A stretch of DNA of 64,000 nt from Candidatus Sysuiplasma acidicola (GTDB lineage Archaea > Thermoplasmatota > Thermoplasmata > Sysuiplasmatales > Sysuiplasmataceae). Both the position numbers and the translations under genes were made by a program. Below are positions 7,802-16,883 of the stretch, one piece after another. Every line of letters starts with the position of its first letter. Positions within the stretch are counted from its first letter, which is position 1. The notes beneath the pieces are model-generated. The model was not told the DNA's origin. It ran no database searches and saw nothing but the letters and a program-made list of their open reading frames with translations. The stretch lies in contig JAHEAA010000005.1 of the NCBI GenBank assembly GCA_019721035.1, positions 1 to 64,000 of the forward strand, written 5' to 3'.

Positions 7802-9547
7802 TCATACAACAGTGTCGTCGAACCGTTCCACCTGCCTGTCTACAAATTCCGTGAACTGCTTCAGGAAAGCCATAACGTCGCAGACAATTCCATAATCTGC
7901 ATACCTGAAAATAGGCGCGTCCCGGTTGTTGTTTACTGCAACCACTGTTCCCGCATACCTGATGCCCACAACGTGATTATCCTGACCCGAAATGCCGAGA
8001 GCGATGTAGAGCGACGGAGAAATTGAAGTGCCTGTGAGTCCTATTTGCTGCTGCCTCGGGACCCAGCCCATATCCACAACAGGTCTGGTAGCACCTACCG
8101 AGGCACGCATTTTTCCTGCAAGATTGAGAACTGCGACCAGATTATCTCTGCTCTTCAGGCCCCTGCCCACGCCAATAATGATGTCTGAACTGCTGAGTTT
8201 CCTGTAATCCCGGGACAATTCCCTGAATGACACTCTTGTCGGCGATGTCCTGCCTGAAGGCTGAACGGTGCTGATACGCATGGGGGCGGTTCCAACACAT
8301 CTGGGAAATATTCCCGGCCGTACAGTTGCCATTTCAGGGGCAGTCATGGACATTATACGGGCAACTATGCCACCTCCGAAAGCAGGTTTGTACTGTATGA
8401 GTTTGCCGTTTTCAATTTTCAGGCCCACACAATCAGCCGTCAGCCCCAGTCTGAGTCTTGCGGCAATTGCTCCAGCGATTTCACGACCATCGAGAGACGA
8501 CGGGAAAACAATACAGCGTGGTTTCGATGAGGTGATGAGTTCTGCAAGCGTGTCGGTAAGCAGTTCGTTGCCAGCTCCATCAATATACAGGTATTCGTGG
8601 CAGAGCATGCCTTCGAGCGCCTCAGGGGGAATATTGCCGATCACTTTGACAGAGAGGCTTTCCGGTATGGAGAGTTCTGCGAGTTTAGATGCAATTTCCA
8701 TTGCGGTGTCAGGATCGTTGAGTGCAATGCCCCATAGTTCGCCTTTGTGTTCATCTCCACTCGACAGATCAACTCTACGGGCAGCAGTTTTTCTGAACTT
8801 CATGGCGATGGTGTATACCAGCCTGAAGGCGTCTTCCCCAGCTTCGATGAAGGATGTCTTCCTGAAACTATTCACTCTCTCTGTTCCCGTGACAGCAGTT
8901 GGTGAATCCGAACCGCTTACCTGCGCGCCGGCGTCCCTCAGATTCATGACGCGTACGCGTTCTTCGAGATCCGGCGAGGCCGGCCCCGGCACCCTTGCCT
9001 TATTGATCTTCTCGCTGACTGAAAAGACGGCCGGAAGCGGAAGAGAGAACTCTGCAACTCCGTCTTCACGATCCTGTTCAACCACCACACGACCACCTTC
9101 GTCAAAATCGATTCGGGAAACTGACGATTTGAACCCAAAGTTGAGAAATTCTGCGACTTCGGGCGGTACCTGTGAGGTTTCACCGTCAAGGGAGTATTTA
9201 CCCATCAGAATAAGATCGGGTGACAATTTCCTTGCCACCGCTGCCAGCACTTCGGATGTTACCAGTGTGTCGGCGCCAGACAGATTCCGGTCAGTAACGA
9301 GAATCGCACGATCGATACCCATTCTAACCGATTCGATCAATACATCCTTAGCAGATGGAGGGCCCATGGACACTGCAATAGTTGTAGCTCCTGTTTTTTC
9401 GTGTATTCTCACTGCCTCTTCGACAGCCTTTCTGTCAAATGAATTCATGAGAAGAGGTACTCCGTCTCTCTTCACTCTCATAGTGGTTGCATCGAATTCT
9501 ATCCTGTTGACATCCGGAATCTGCTTAACAAAAACAAGCACATGCAT
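7802..9547 (-). CDS. etfBA: Fused electron transfer flavoprotein, beta-alpha order
   Basis: The 581-residue protein joins both ETF subunits. Residues 1 to about 255 are the beta subunit (starts MHVLVFVKQIPDV; contains the D-x-ETSQVPPEVAEF region). The rest is the alpha subunit, with the FAD-binding part near the C-terminus: GVGRGLKSRDN, VGATRPVVDMGWVPRQQQIG, and ALGISGQDNHVVG. ETF collects electrons from acyl-CoA dehydrogenases and passes them to the quinone pool. It overlaps by one base with the upstream Rieske ferredoxin, so the two form an operon. An isovaleryl-CoA-dehydrogenase-like gene elsewhere in the window is a plausible donor. Most organisms have separate genes; the fusion fits Thermoplasmata. 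Confidence 0.93.
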   Translation of the reverse strand: MHVLVFVKQIPDVNRIEFDATTMRVKRDGVPLLMNSFDRKAVEEAVRIHEKTGATTIAVSMGPPSAKDVLIESVRMGIDRAILVTDRNLSGADTLVTSEVLAAVARKLSPDLILMGKYSLDGETSQVPPEVAEFLNFGFKSSVSRIDFDEGGRVVVEQDREDGVAEFSLPLPAVFSVSEKINKARVPGPASPDLEERVRVMNLRDAGAQVSGSDSPTAVTGTERVNSFRKTSFIEAGEDAFRLVYTIAMKFRKTAARRVDLSSGDEHKGELWGIALNDPDTAMEIASKLAELSIPESLSVKVIGNIPPEALEGMLCHEYLYIDGAGNELLTDTLAELITSSKPRCIVFPSSLDGREIAGAIAARLRLGLTADCVGLKIENGKLIQYKPAFGGGIVARIMSMTAPEMATVRPGIFPRCVGTAPMRISTVQPSGRTSPTRVSFRELSRDYRKLSSSDIIIGVGRGLKSRDNLVAVLNLAGKMRASVGATRPVVDMGWVPRQQQIGLTGTSISPSLYIALGISGQDNHVVGIRYAGTVVAVNNNRDAPIFRYADYGIVCDVMAFLKQFTEFVDRQVERFDDTVV

Positions 9548-9864
9548 CAGATATTCACCAGTACTTCGTCGTTTTCCACCTTAACGTCGTAAACCTTCAG
9601 AGGCTTCACGTCGCCGCCATCCTCAGGCGCAGAAACGACTGCTCCGGTGGAGGGATTGAATGTCGCATAATGAAAGCTGCATATCAGATTCCCTCCTTCG
9701 AGCATTCCGTTGGAAAGATCGTCGTTCTCGTGCGTGCATCTGAGCGACGTGGCGAATAACTTTTCCCCGTCCCTGATGATCAATATCTCGATGCTGCCTG
9801 CTTGGGTTCTCAGGAGCCCCGAAACCGGAATGTCGCCAAGGTTGGCGACGCGTTGCCATGCCAT
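9547..9864 (-). CDS. Rieske-type [2Fe-2S] ferredoxin
   Basis: A small, soluble, 105-residue protein with one Rieske fold. Cluster ligands are visible as C43-T-H45 and C62-S-F-H65, separated by 16 residues, as in the dioxygenase/NirD-like ferredoxins rather than the bc1-type Rieske proteins (no disulfide cysteines). It would carry single electrons in the cytoplasm. Its stop codon overlaps the start of the etfBA fusion (TGATG), suggesting a shared transcript and perhaps a direct electron-transfer partnership. That partnership is inference. Confidence 0.9.
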   Translation of the reverse strand: MAWQRVANLGDIPVSGLLRTQAGSIEILIIRDGEKLFATSLRCTHENDDLSNGMLEGGNLICSFHYATFNPSTGAVVSAPEDGGDVKPLKVYDVKVENDEVLVNI

Positions 9865-9931
9865 AGATGGTGAAGAAACAACTGCCTATAAACGGTTTCG
9901 AAAAAAAGCGGCGACTGCAGTTGATGCGATT

Positions 9932-10501
9932 TCACTGTTGTGTAAGCAGTCTCAGAGCTTCCTCTTTTGTCTCCGGGTTCTTCTCGAAAGTTCCACGGAT
10001 AGCGTTCGATACTGTTTCTGAGTTGAAAGATCTGGCTCCTCTCATCTCCATACACATGTGTCTTGCCCTGATGAAAACCATCACACCTTTGGCTCCAAGC
10101 TTGTTGAACAGAAAATCTGCGATTTCACTTGTCAGCCGTTCCTGCACCTGTGGTCTCGATGCGAAATATTTCACCGTTCTAGGCAGCTTTGACAGGCCAA
10201 CGATTCGCTCTCCGGGAATGTAGGCTATCGACACGTCGCCAATAATCGGCAGCAGATGATGTTCGCACATTGAGTACAGTGGTATAGACCGTATAGCAAG
10301 TATATCGTGATAACCCGGATTTTTGAACGAAGTCATCCCCGGCTCTGTATCGCCATTCATGCCTGAGAACAGCTCAGAATACATTCCGTAGACACGTCGC
10401 GGCGTGTTCCTGAAGACTTCGGTGTCCTCTTTTACTCCTATTTCCCTCAATATCGTTCTCACGGCTTCTTCGATGCGTGCCTGCGACCTGGAACTCCTCA
10501 T
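9932..10501 (-). CDS. folE: GTP cyclohydrolase I, bacterial/eukaryal type
   Basis: The 189-residue protein is a FolE1 homologue over its length. The zinc ligands are visible as C79 and H82 (SMCEHHLLP) and C150 (RHMCMEMRG), with the catalytic loop between (PGERIVGLSKLPR). It converts GTP to 7,8-dihydroneopterin triphosphate, the entry step of folate or tetrahydrobiopterin synthesis. It is divergently arranged with the SDR-folB-folK genes across a short gap of 135 bases, consistent with shared control. Many archaea use the unrelated MptA instead, so this bacterial-type enzyme may reflect transfer. Confidence 0.93.
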   Translation of the reverse strand: MRSSRSQARIEEAVRTILREIGVKEDTEVFRNTPRRVYGMYSELFSGMNGDTEPGMTSFKNPGYHDILAIRSIPLYSMCEHHLLPIIGDVSIAYIPGERIVGLSKLPRTVKYFASRPQVQERLTSEIADFLFNKLGAKGVMVFIRARHMCMEMRGARSFNSETVSNAIRGTFEKNPETKEEALRLLTQQ

Positions 10502-10636
10502 TGAGTTACGACCCCACTTAATTGACTTTCATAGAATATAAGTACTTTGAGTTAGCGATGATGTCACAACGAGTGCCGGCTTTTGACAGTTGCGGCGCTG
10601 CCGATCTATTTAAGCAAATACCAGGATGACAAAGAA

Positions 10637-11386
10637 ATGGCAAATCTGGCAGGAAGAACAGCACTTGTGACGGGTGCGGCCAAGAGGATCGGCCGTGAGA
10701 TTTCTATCGCAATAGCAAGCGACGGCGCTGACGTCGTTCTTCATTACAACAGTTCACTGAGCGAAGCAGAATCGTTGAAAACAGAAATAAAGGCAATGGG
10801 AAGGAACGCATGGACAGTGGGCCAGAAATTCACGGGCCCAGATTCTGCGGACGAACTTATGGAAAAAGCGACAGATGCTGCCGGCAGGGTCGACATACTA
10901 ATCAACAGCGCTTCTGTCTATCCCGCCGCCCTGGAAAAATCACATGAGCGGGAGAAAATGGGGTCGACAGTCATGACAAATACATGGATTCCATGGATCC
11001 TCTCCAACCGTTTCTCCAAAATCGTTGACAGTGGCGACATAATAAATCTGCTGGACACGAGAATCTCGGGACACGACATAGGGCGGCCGGTTTATTACCT
11101 CAGTAAACAGTTGTTGAGATACATCACGGAAGAACTTGCGTTGATCCTTGCACCGCGATTCAGAGTAAATGCAATTGCACCTGGACTCATCCTGCCCCCT
11201 GAAGGCAAAGGTCCGGCCTATTTTGAGAAGCTCAAATCGGATGTGCCACTTAAGAAGAGCGGCGAGGCACGGGATGTTTCAAACGCAGTCCTGTTTCTGC
11301 TGCACAGCGGATTCATAACAGGTCAGATAATATTCATAGACGGTGGCCAGCACCTGCTGCACAGGGTTTACGGAGCCGGAAAATAA
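10637..11386 (+). CDS. Pteridine-reductase-like SDR (FolM/PTR1 type)
   Basis: From the ATG at 10637 the protein has 249 residues. It shows the TGAAKRIGREIS loop, whose Arg is typical of NADPH-dependent pteridine reductases, then NSASVYP, Asp within LLDTRISG, and PVYYLSKQLLRYITEEL (Tyr-x3-Lys). The FRVNAIAPG segment and GQIIFIDGGQ end complete the fold. In this family the enzyme reduces dihydropterins or dihydrofolate with NADPH, so it could stand in for dihydrofolate reductase. Its place between folE and folB supports a pterin substrate. The usual NNAG Asn pair is replaced by NSAS, as in PTR1 relatives. Confidence 0.82.
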   Translation: MANLAGRTALVTGAAKRIGREISIAIASDGADVVLHYNSSLSEAESLKTEIKAMGRNAWTVGQKFTGPDSADELMEKATDAAGRVDILINSASVYPAALEKSHEREKMGSTVMTNTWIPWILSNRFSKIVDSGDIINLLDTRISGHDIGRPVYYLSKQLLRYITEELALILAPRFRVNAIAPGLILPPEGKGPAYFEKLKSDVPLKKSGEARDVSNAVLFLLHSGFITGQIIFIDGGQHLLHRVYGAGK

Positions 11387-11436
11387 ATCTATTAATCATC
11401 TGTGTCATCGGGTTAAACAGAAAATGAGGGAACTGC

Positions 11437-11835
11437 GTGAGGCAGGAAAATAGTGAGGATGAGGAGCAGGGCGACACGATAATAATCGACAGATTGCACC
11501 TCAGATGTATCATAGGCATTAATGACATCGAAAGAAAGCAGAAGCAGGATGTTCTGATAAATGTCGAACTGTTGACAGATATGGCGGAGGCGATAAGGAC
11601 TGACAGAATAGAGTCGACCGTCGACTATAAGTCGGTGACGAAAGAGATTATTTCCAAGGTTGAAGGTTCCGAGTTTTTCCTGCTCGAGGCCATGGCTGGC
11701 ATGATCGCAGACATTTGCGTGGCAAAACACGGCGTCAAAAGGGCCAGAGTGACCGTGGAAAAACCCGGAGCACTGAGGTTCGCGAAAAGCGTTGGAGTTC
11801 GGATAACAAGGGAAAAGAAAGATCATCATGGCTGA
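11437..11835 (+). CDS. folB: Dihydroneopterin aldolase
   Basis: The 132-residue protein (GTG start) has an about 15-residue acidic leader, then the FolB fold: LRCIIGINDIERKQKQDV (with the catalytic Glu region), STVDYKSVTK (pterin-contacting Tyr), FFLLEAMAGMIAD with its pterin-anchoring Glu, and VTVEKPGAL with the catalytic Lys. It cleaves dihydroneopterin to 6-hydroxymethyl-dihydropterin and glycolaldehyde. It overlaps folK by eight bases, so the two are coupled. Archaea with methanopterin use the unrelated MptD; the presence of FolB indicates a classical folate route. Confidence 0.92.
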   Translation: MRQENSEDEEQGDTIIIDRLHLRCIIGINDIERKQKQDVLINVELLTDMAEAIRTDRIESTVDYKSVTKEIISKVEGSEFFLLEAMAGMIADICVAKHGVKRARVTVEKPGALRFAKSVGVRITREKKDHHG

Positions 11836-12346
11836 TGTGTATCTGTCGCTCGGATCGAATCTTGAACCGGAGAAGAACATCAGACTCGCTCTCGGTGAAT
11901 TGTTTCGAAATCCGGGCGTTATCGGTTTGTCGACTGTTTACCGCACTTCGCCAATAAAGAGCGTGGAACAGCCGGACTTCTATAACTGCGTGGCCAGATG
12001 TGAGACGTCTGTAGGACCGCACGAACTCAAATTCACCATTCTCAGAGAGATTGAGGCAAGGCTTGGAAGAAAAAGGGTGGCCAACAGATATGCTCCAAGG
12101 ACAATTGACATCGACCTGATAATATATGGAGAGGAGTGCTTTGACGAAAGGGGGCTGCATATTCCGGACCCGGATATCAGACACAGACCGTTTCTTGCAT
12201 TCTGCCTGCAGGAATTGAACGACAGATTGTCTGTGCCTTGCGCTCATCTGAACATATGGGAAATAACAACGACGATCAGCAGGAAAGGCATGAAACCATT
12301 GGACAGATACACCACGGAACTGCGGGAAGAGTTTAAACTTCACTGA
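11828..12346 (+). CDS. folK: 6-hydroxymethyl-7,8-dihydropterin pyrophosphokinase
   Basis: The 172-residue protein carries all the HPPK landmarks: YLSLGSNL at the N-terminus, VYRTSPI, PDFYNCV, the ATP- and Mg-binding RYAPRTIDIDLIIYG with both metal-binding Asp residues, and the IPDPDIRHRPFL loop. It transfers pyrophosphate from ATP to hydroxymethyl-dihydropterin, the step just before dihydropteroate synthase. Its start lies inside the end of folB. No folP (dihydropteroate synthase) is seen in this window, so the next step must be encoded elsewhere. Confidence 0.94.
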   Translation: MADVYLSLGSNLEPEKNIRLALGELFRNPGVIGLSTVYRTSPIKSVEQPDFYNCVARCETSVGPHELKFTILREIEARLGRKRVANRYAPRTIDIDLIIYGEECFDERGLHIPDPDIRHRPFLAFCLQELNDRLSVPCAHLNIWEITTTISRKGMKPLDRYTTELREEFKLH

Positions 12347-12360
12347 TTCCCTTGATTCGA

Positions 12361-12897
12361 TTATTCCTGATAGTCGCACCGATCGTTATTGCACGAAAAT
12401 ACCTTGATCTCGCCTTTTTCACCATACACGGGCTTAAGCTGCCCGCTGCCGCACCTTGGACAGAAATATATGAAATCAGAGACTCGATGAGAGGACAGGA
12501 TATCCCAAATTATCTTTCTTGACAGATATCCGGCCATGTCCGAGACAGTAACATAACCCACTACCTTGCCATTATTTGTCACTGTAGTCCGCTCGAGACC
12601 GTTACGTACCAGATACTCGGCAACCTTTGGCAATGAGAGATTGTGAGGCACAGACGGGAGTGGTCTCCGCATCACTGCCTTGACAGGCACTTCGTCAGGT
12701 CTTTTGTTTCTGAGGATGAATCTCTTAATCAGGCTTCGCTCGCTGAGCAGACCGACCGGAAAACCGTCTGCATTTGTCACAATAATGCCATACACCTTAT
12801 GCTTGGTCATCATTTGGACAGCTTCAAAAATGGTGGCGTCTTCACTGATAGTCTGATAGTCCGAACTCATGATGTCTTCCAGTTTCACAATCTGCAC
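12361..12897 (-). CDS. CBS-domain pair with C-terminal zinc ribbon
   Basis: The 178-residue protein starts with two CBS repeats (about residues 8-65 and 72-130; LEDIMSSDYQTISEDATI and VKAVMRRPLPSV mark their beginnings). A zinc ribbon follows with FCPRCGSG and FSCNNDRCDYQE supplying four cysteines (plus one extra). CBS pairs bind adenosyl nucleotides and act as regulatory sensors. The zinc ribbon may contact protein or nucleic acid. It probably regulates an unidentified partner in the cytoplasm. It is convergent with folK, with only 14 bases between the stops. Confidence 0.85.
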   Translation of the reverse strand: MQIVKLEDIMSSDYQTISEDATIFEAVQMMTKHKVYGIIVTNADGFPVGLLSERSLIKRFILRNKRPDEVPVKAVMRRPLPSVPHNLSLPKVAEYLVRNGLERTTVTNNGKVVGYVTVSDMAGYLSRKIIWDILSSHRVSDFIYFCPRCGSGQLKPVYGEKGEIKVFSCNNDRCDYQE

Positions 12898-13312
12898 TCA
12901 GCCTGGGGGCAACCTTGACTCTCCGTCCGCGGCGCCTATGCCAATAATCCTGCCGCTTCCTATATAACAATGGCGCTTTCGACCATGCTAAATGCGACAA
13001 AATGAACTGGATTCACCAGTTCATGATGGGATTCGGGAAACATGGCCCGGATTCATGTCCATAATTCAGCGTTCTTCGCTGGCCATTTTGATAAGCATCT
13101 GATGCTGATTGCAATTCGAGGACTGGCATTATGCAATATACTAGCACGTTCAGCCGGCAGGTTATCTGCCATAGACCCAGTCGGTGAACCTGTAAACACT
13201 TTTCGGAAAGACGGTTGGCGTGCTGTGCCGGACCAGGTCGAAATTATCGTTGTTGGGAATCCATGGGAAAAGCTTAACTTATACGTGTTCATCTTCTAAA
13301 GGGGTTTAGAGA
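12898..13312. other. Intergenic region with a perfect hairpin
   Basis: About 415 bases. A TATA-like CCTATATAAC near 12959-12968 could drive the minus-strand CBS gene. A perfect 7-bp inverted repeat, GAACTGG-ATTCA-CCAGTTC, lies at 13004-13022. GGATTC recurs three times nearby. An 85-codon plus-strand frame (13042-13299) has an equally long antisense frame and no recognisable domain, so it is not called. Confidence 0.5.
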
Positions 13313-14131
13313 ATGGCTGCTAATCGCAAGATTAATTGTCCGGCATGCGGTTTTTCCATAAGTGCCGACTCACGGTCCTGTGATTTTTGCGGCTACGAGT
13401 TTGAGACCGACATTGACGAGAAGCCATCAGCATCTGCATTCAAGTCGGAGCTCGCGCCCAAGCAGGCTGAGAATCCTGGAGCGGAGGCTCAGAAGAAGAA
13501 CGTAAACGGCAAAAAGAAAGGGAATAATAAGACTAAACCCGCCACCGCTGACCAGAAGCCGGAAGATGAGCAGGTTCCTGCCGTGGCGCCTGCCATGGTG
13601 TCTCAGACGCCGGTTCAACCGGCTGCCGTTAATAGCTCCACCCGAAGTGCTATTTCTGCCGAGGACAGAATAAAGGAGCTGGAAAGGCAGCTTTCTGAAG
13701 CAGAGAATGAACTCGATGTAATATCGAAGATACTTGTTGACCAGCCAAAGGAGATGAAACAGGAATCTGCGCCTGGCGCCGCAAGCGTCATGCCGGCAAC
13801 TTCCCAGGCGGCTAAGTCCTCTGACGGTGAAACACAGAGACGTGTTACCACAGACAGGCAAAGCATTCAGACGACACCGAACTCATCGACCGCATTTGAT
13901 GCTTCAAAGAAAAACAGGACTCCGCTGCACCTGAAGTTTAGAGCCCTGAATGCTGTCTCGATAGCGATAGGAGTGGCTGTCTATGTTGCCTCGGTGTTTC
14001 TATCCTCGAGCCTGGGCAGCCTGGAGGAGTATTTCCTGATGTTTTCGGGCGCCGTACTCATTACGCTGGGCCTCTATGCATCGATCGAGACCGCAGAGAT
14101 TGAGCAACGCCAGACAGTCTATCATGGCTGA
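13313..14131 (+). CDS. Zinc-ribbon protein with coiled coil and C-terminal membrane hairpin
   Basis: The 272-residue protein begins with an N-terminal treble-clef or zinc-ribbon motif (CPACGF and CDFCGYEF). A long low-complexity linker follows, rich in Ala, Pro, Lys and Gln (about 40-110), then a predicted coiled coil (RIKELERQLSEAENELDVI, about 122-140) and another flexible stretch. Two closely spaced hydrophobic segments (about 205-255) would place it in the membrane with the N-terminus inside. I do not recognise a named family. The architecture suggests a membrane-tethered scaffold or sensor. It lies upstream of the Kae1 gene in the same direction but 160 bases away, so it need not be cotranscribed. 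Confidence 0.65.
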   Translation: MAANRKINCPACGFSISADSRSCDFCGYEFETDIDEKPSASAFKSELAPKQAENPGAEAQKKNVNGKKKGNNKTKPATADQKPEDEQVPAVAPAMVSQTPVQPAAVNSSTRSAISAEDRIKELERQLSEAENELDVISKILVDQPKEMKQESAPGAASVMPATSQAAKSSDGETQRRVTTDRQSIQTTPNSSTAFDASKKNRTPLHLKFRALNAVSIAIGVAVYVASVFLSSSLGSLEEYFLMFSGAVLITLGLYASIETAEIEQRQTVYHG

Positions 14132-14295
14132 AATGCAATGCCGGAAGAGCCATAAATTCAGCGCGTATCGACATAAAGTGGCGGTCCGCCCATGTTCGCG
14201 CAAACCGTGCATTGACATAAGCAAGGACAGACGGTACTGCGTGAAAGAAAGACAGAGTGCAACAATTATATGCCTGATACCGGTAAACAGATCAC

Positions 14296-15276
14296 GTGAT
14301 TTGCCTTGGCATTGAGGGAACAGCCCACACGGTCGGCATCGGAATAGTCGATTCCGGTGGCAATGTACTGGCGGAGGGAAGCCATATGTATCGCCCTGAG
14401 AAAGGGGGCATACATCCCAGGGAGGCTGCAAACCATCACGCAGAACATGTCGTTCCACTCATAGAGGACACTCTGAAGCGATCCGGAATAAGCATTGAGT
14501 CTATTGACGTCATAGCCTTTTCACAGGGTCCGGGACTCGGACCTTGTCTGAGAACGGTTGCAACGGCCGCCAGGGCTATCTCGATTTCTCTTTCCAAACC
14601 GCTGATAGGTGTAAACCACTGCGTAGCACACCTCGAAATTGGCAGGATGAAACATGCCGTAGATGATCCGGTAATGCTCTACGCATCCGGCGGAAACACA
14701 CAGGTCATCGCTTACTCGAAACCCAGATACAGGGTGTTCGGAGAGACCATGGACATCGGCGTGGGAAACATGCTTGACAAGTTCGGCATAATGGCAGGAC
14801 TGGGATTCTATGCCGGGCCCGTGATAGAAAAGCTGGCAAAAGCCGGTACGAAACTGATTGATCTGCCATACTCTGTCAAGGGCATGGATGTTTCGTTTTC
14901 CGGCATTCTCACGGCTGCGAAACAGCAACTGAAAAATGGCTGTTCACAGGAGGATCTTTGTTTTTCCCTGCAGGAGACTGTTTTTTCGATGCTGACGGAA
15001 GTCACTGAGAGAGCCATCGCACAGGCAGAAAAGAGCGAGATAGTGCTCGCGGGAGGAGTTGCTCGTAACCGCAGGCTGTCCCAGATGGTTCATGAGATGG
15101 CCGCGGATAGGGGAGCGCGCGTATTCGAGCCCCCATTTGAATATCTCGTCGATAACGGGGTCATGATAGCGTGGAACGGCTTGCTCGCATACGGTTCCGG
15201 GCAGCGAATGTCTATCGAGAGCTCCGCCGTTAACCAGAGATACAGGACGGATCAGGTTCAGGTTACCTGGCGCTAG
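14296..15276 (+). CDS. kae1: tRNA threonylcarbamoyladenosine synthase subunit Kae1
   Basis: The 326-residue protein (GTG start) is a full-length member of the Kae1/TsaD ASKHA-fold family. It shows LGIEGTAHT at the N-terminus, FSQGPGLGPCLR, the metal-binding NHCVAHLEIG, and MLYASGGNTQVIAY. In the KEOPS complex it transfers threonylcarbamoyl to A37 of ANN-decoding tRNAs. In many archaea Kae1 is fused to the kinase Bud32; here it stands alone. Its TAG stop shares the palindrome CTAG with the stop of the convergent RecJ-like gene. Confidence 0.95.
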   Translation: MICLGIEGTAHTVGIGIVDSGGNVLAEGSHMYRPEKGGIHPREAANHHAEHVVPLIEDTLKRSGISIESIDVIAFSQGPGLGPCLRTVATAARAISISLSKPLIGVNHCVAHLEIGRMKHAVDDPVMLYASGGNTQVIAYSKPRYRVFGETMDIGVGNMLDKFGIMAGLGFYAGPVIEKLAKAGTKLIDLPYSVKGMDVSFSGILTAAKQQLKNGCSQEDLCFSLQETVFSMLTEVTERAIAQAEKSEIVLAGGVARNRRLSQMVHEMAADRGARVFEPPFEYLVDNGVMIAWNGLLAYGSGQRMSIESSAVNQRYRTDQVQVTWR

Positions 15277-16625
15277 TGCGTGCTGCGAATCTGCTTGCCC
15301 GTGATCTCGTCCACAGACTTCAGAAATTCCATGAGATGTTCCTTCGGAACCATGGCACCGGATGCTATCACGTGCCCTCCGCCGTGTCCTCCGAACTTCG
15401 ATGCGGAAACAGAAAGACTTTCTGCAAGATCCAATCCGCTTGCGACCAGCGCCTTGGTTCCTCTTCCGCTCACTTTGTATGTTTCTCCGGCCAGGGAATA
15501 TGAAAACGTCGGTCTGTCTTTGCGGCCTATGAACGCCATATAAAGACCGCACAGCGCTCCGGCCAGAGAAGGATCGTCTGAGCGGAAATACTGTATGTTG
15601 TCCATCTCTTCGATTCCTTCCTCAAGCTCGTTGAGTCTTGAAATCATTGCTTTGTTATAGTCCAGTCTGAACTTAAGCGTCTCTGCGGTAGCCTCTCCGT
15701 CCGCCAGCTCCATGGCAAGTCCCAGTCCGTAATTGCCGGTTCGCCCGCAGGCGTTGGCTAGACTCGCCATCTCCGCAATGCTCACTCCGGTAAGTTCCGA
15801 ATAATACTGAGTCGACAGTATCTGTGAAACGTTCTCATAATCGCAGCCGTTTGATGCGAGCGTCATCATCAGTGCGGATGCAACTCTCCTCAAATCCTCC
15901 TCAGAATAGGATGAGTAGTTGATGTCCGGTTTAATTCCGAGAGCGTTGACATAGTCTGGTAAAATCTCGGGTTTACCGGTGAGTCCTTTGAAATAAGGTT
16001 CCGGCGAGTTCAATATTGAATCGGCCAGAGTATTGCCCTGTAGTTGAAGCGATTTTCGTTCGACTATTATTCGACGCTTGATCGCCTCGTTTAGTATGTC
16101 CAGGTTCAATCCACGATAACCCCCGAGATGCTGCATGTCGCCATGAGCTCCTGCAAGCGCCGGGACGGCTGCATCCCAGTTTGCGTCATCGATGTGCTGG
16201 GCTAGAAGGAAACAGGTTGTCGCACCGCTCACGTCCGTCGTTCCGTTAGATCCGAACAGGCTGGGATTCACATGAATCACGCGTTCACTGTCACGGAGAG
16301 GTTTGTGATGGTCGAGTACAATTGTGTCACACTGGAGTTTTTCCAGCAACTCAAGCTGGCCGCTTCCCATGTCGGAGAAGATAAAACACTTTCCGTTTTC
16401 GTTTTTAAGACTGTCCAAGAGACGGGAGTCCAGACTCTGGGTCATCGTAGCGTGAAACGGGACGCCCAGCCGCCGGAGCATAATGGACAGGACTGCTGCC
16501 GAACTGATCCCGTCTGCATCATAATGGCTGATGACCCTGACTTTGGCTGAACGTGCTCCGGTGAGAACAGCCTTGGCTCTCTCGAGCCTTTCAAGCAGTT
16601 CTTTTTGGAGTTTGATGCCGCTCAT
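15273..16625 (-). CDS. DHH-family single-strand nuclease, archaeal RecJ/GAN type
   Basis: The 450-residue protein has DHH-family motifs in order: SHYDADGISSAAV (motif I), FSDMGSG, and VLDHHKPL (motif III). The C-terminal DHHA1 domain ends with the nucleic-acid-binding FGGHGGGHVIASG. Archaeal relatives (GAN, the GINS-associated nuclease, and RecJ paralogues) degrade single-stranded DNA or RNA and bind the GINS-MCM replication helicase. Length and motif spacing agree with these rather than with inorganic pyrophosphatases. A GINS role is inferred from the family. It is convergent with kae1, overlapping by four bases. Confidence 0.88.
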   Translation of the reverse strand: MSGIKLQKELLERLERAKAVLTGARSAKVRVISHYDADGISSAAVLSIMLRRLGVPFHATMTQSLDSRLLDSLKNENGKCFIFSDMGSGQLELLEKLQCDTIVLDHHKPLRDSERVIHVNPSLFGSNGTTDVSGATTCFLLAQHIDDANWDAAVPALAGAHGDMQHLGGYRGLNLDILNEAIKRRIIVERKSLQLQGNTLADSILNSPEPYFKGLTGKPEILPDYVNALGIKPDINYSSYSEEDLRRVASALMMTLASNGCDYENVSQILSTQYYSELTGVSIAEMASLANACGRTGNYGLGLAMELADGEATAETLKFRLDYNKAMISRLNELEEGIEEMDNIQYFRSDDPSLAGALCGLYMAFIGRKDRPTFSYSLAGETYKVSGRGTKALVASGLDLAESLSVSASKFGGHGGGHVIASGAMVPKEHLMEFLKSVDEITGKQIRSTH

Positions 16626-16883
16626 TTATATCCATCTGCCTCTCAATACTGAAACCTTCAAAGAGTTATCCTCTAAATGTTACGTCCCTGCCACATGGAA
16701 TGCAAACTGGCAGATAAGCAATATTGGTGCACAAAAGGCTTCGCCTGGGCGGTTATTCATTTGCGGCCACCTCCTGCGTGGGATCTGTCGGGCAAGCGGC
16801 GCTCTGTCGCATGCAACATGATGCAACGAATCCAACGCAATCTCATGTTTTGCAGTTCTCCGTGCAGGCGTAAACGGATATCG

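Noticed and set aside
8268-9584. 438-codon plus-strand ORF antisense to etfBA
   Set aside because: It is a mirror frame of a clearly coding gene; its Ser/Arg-rich composition is typical of such shadows.
13042-13299. 85-codon ORF with an equally long antisense ORF
   Set aside because: Neither frame shows family resemblance; probably chance frames in an intergenic region.
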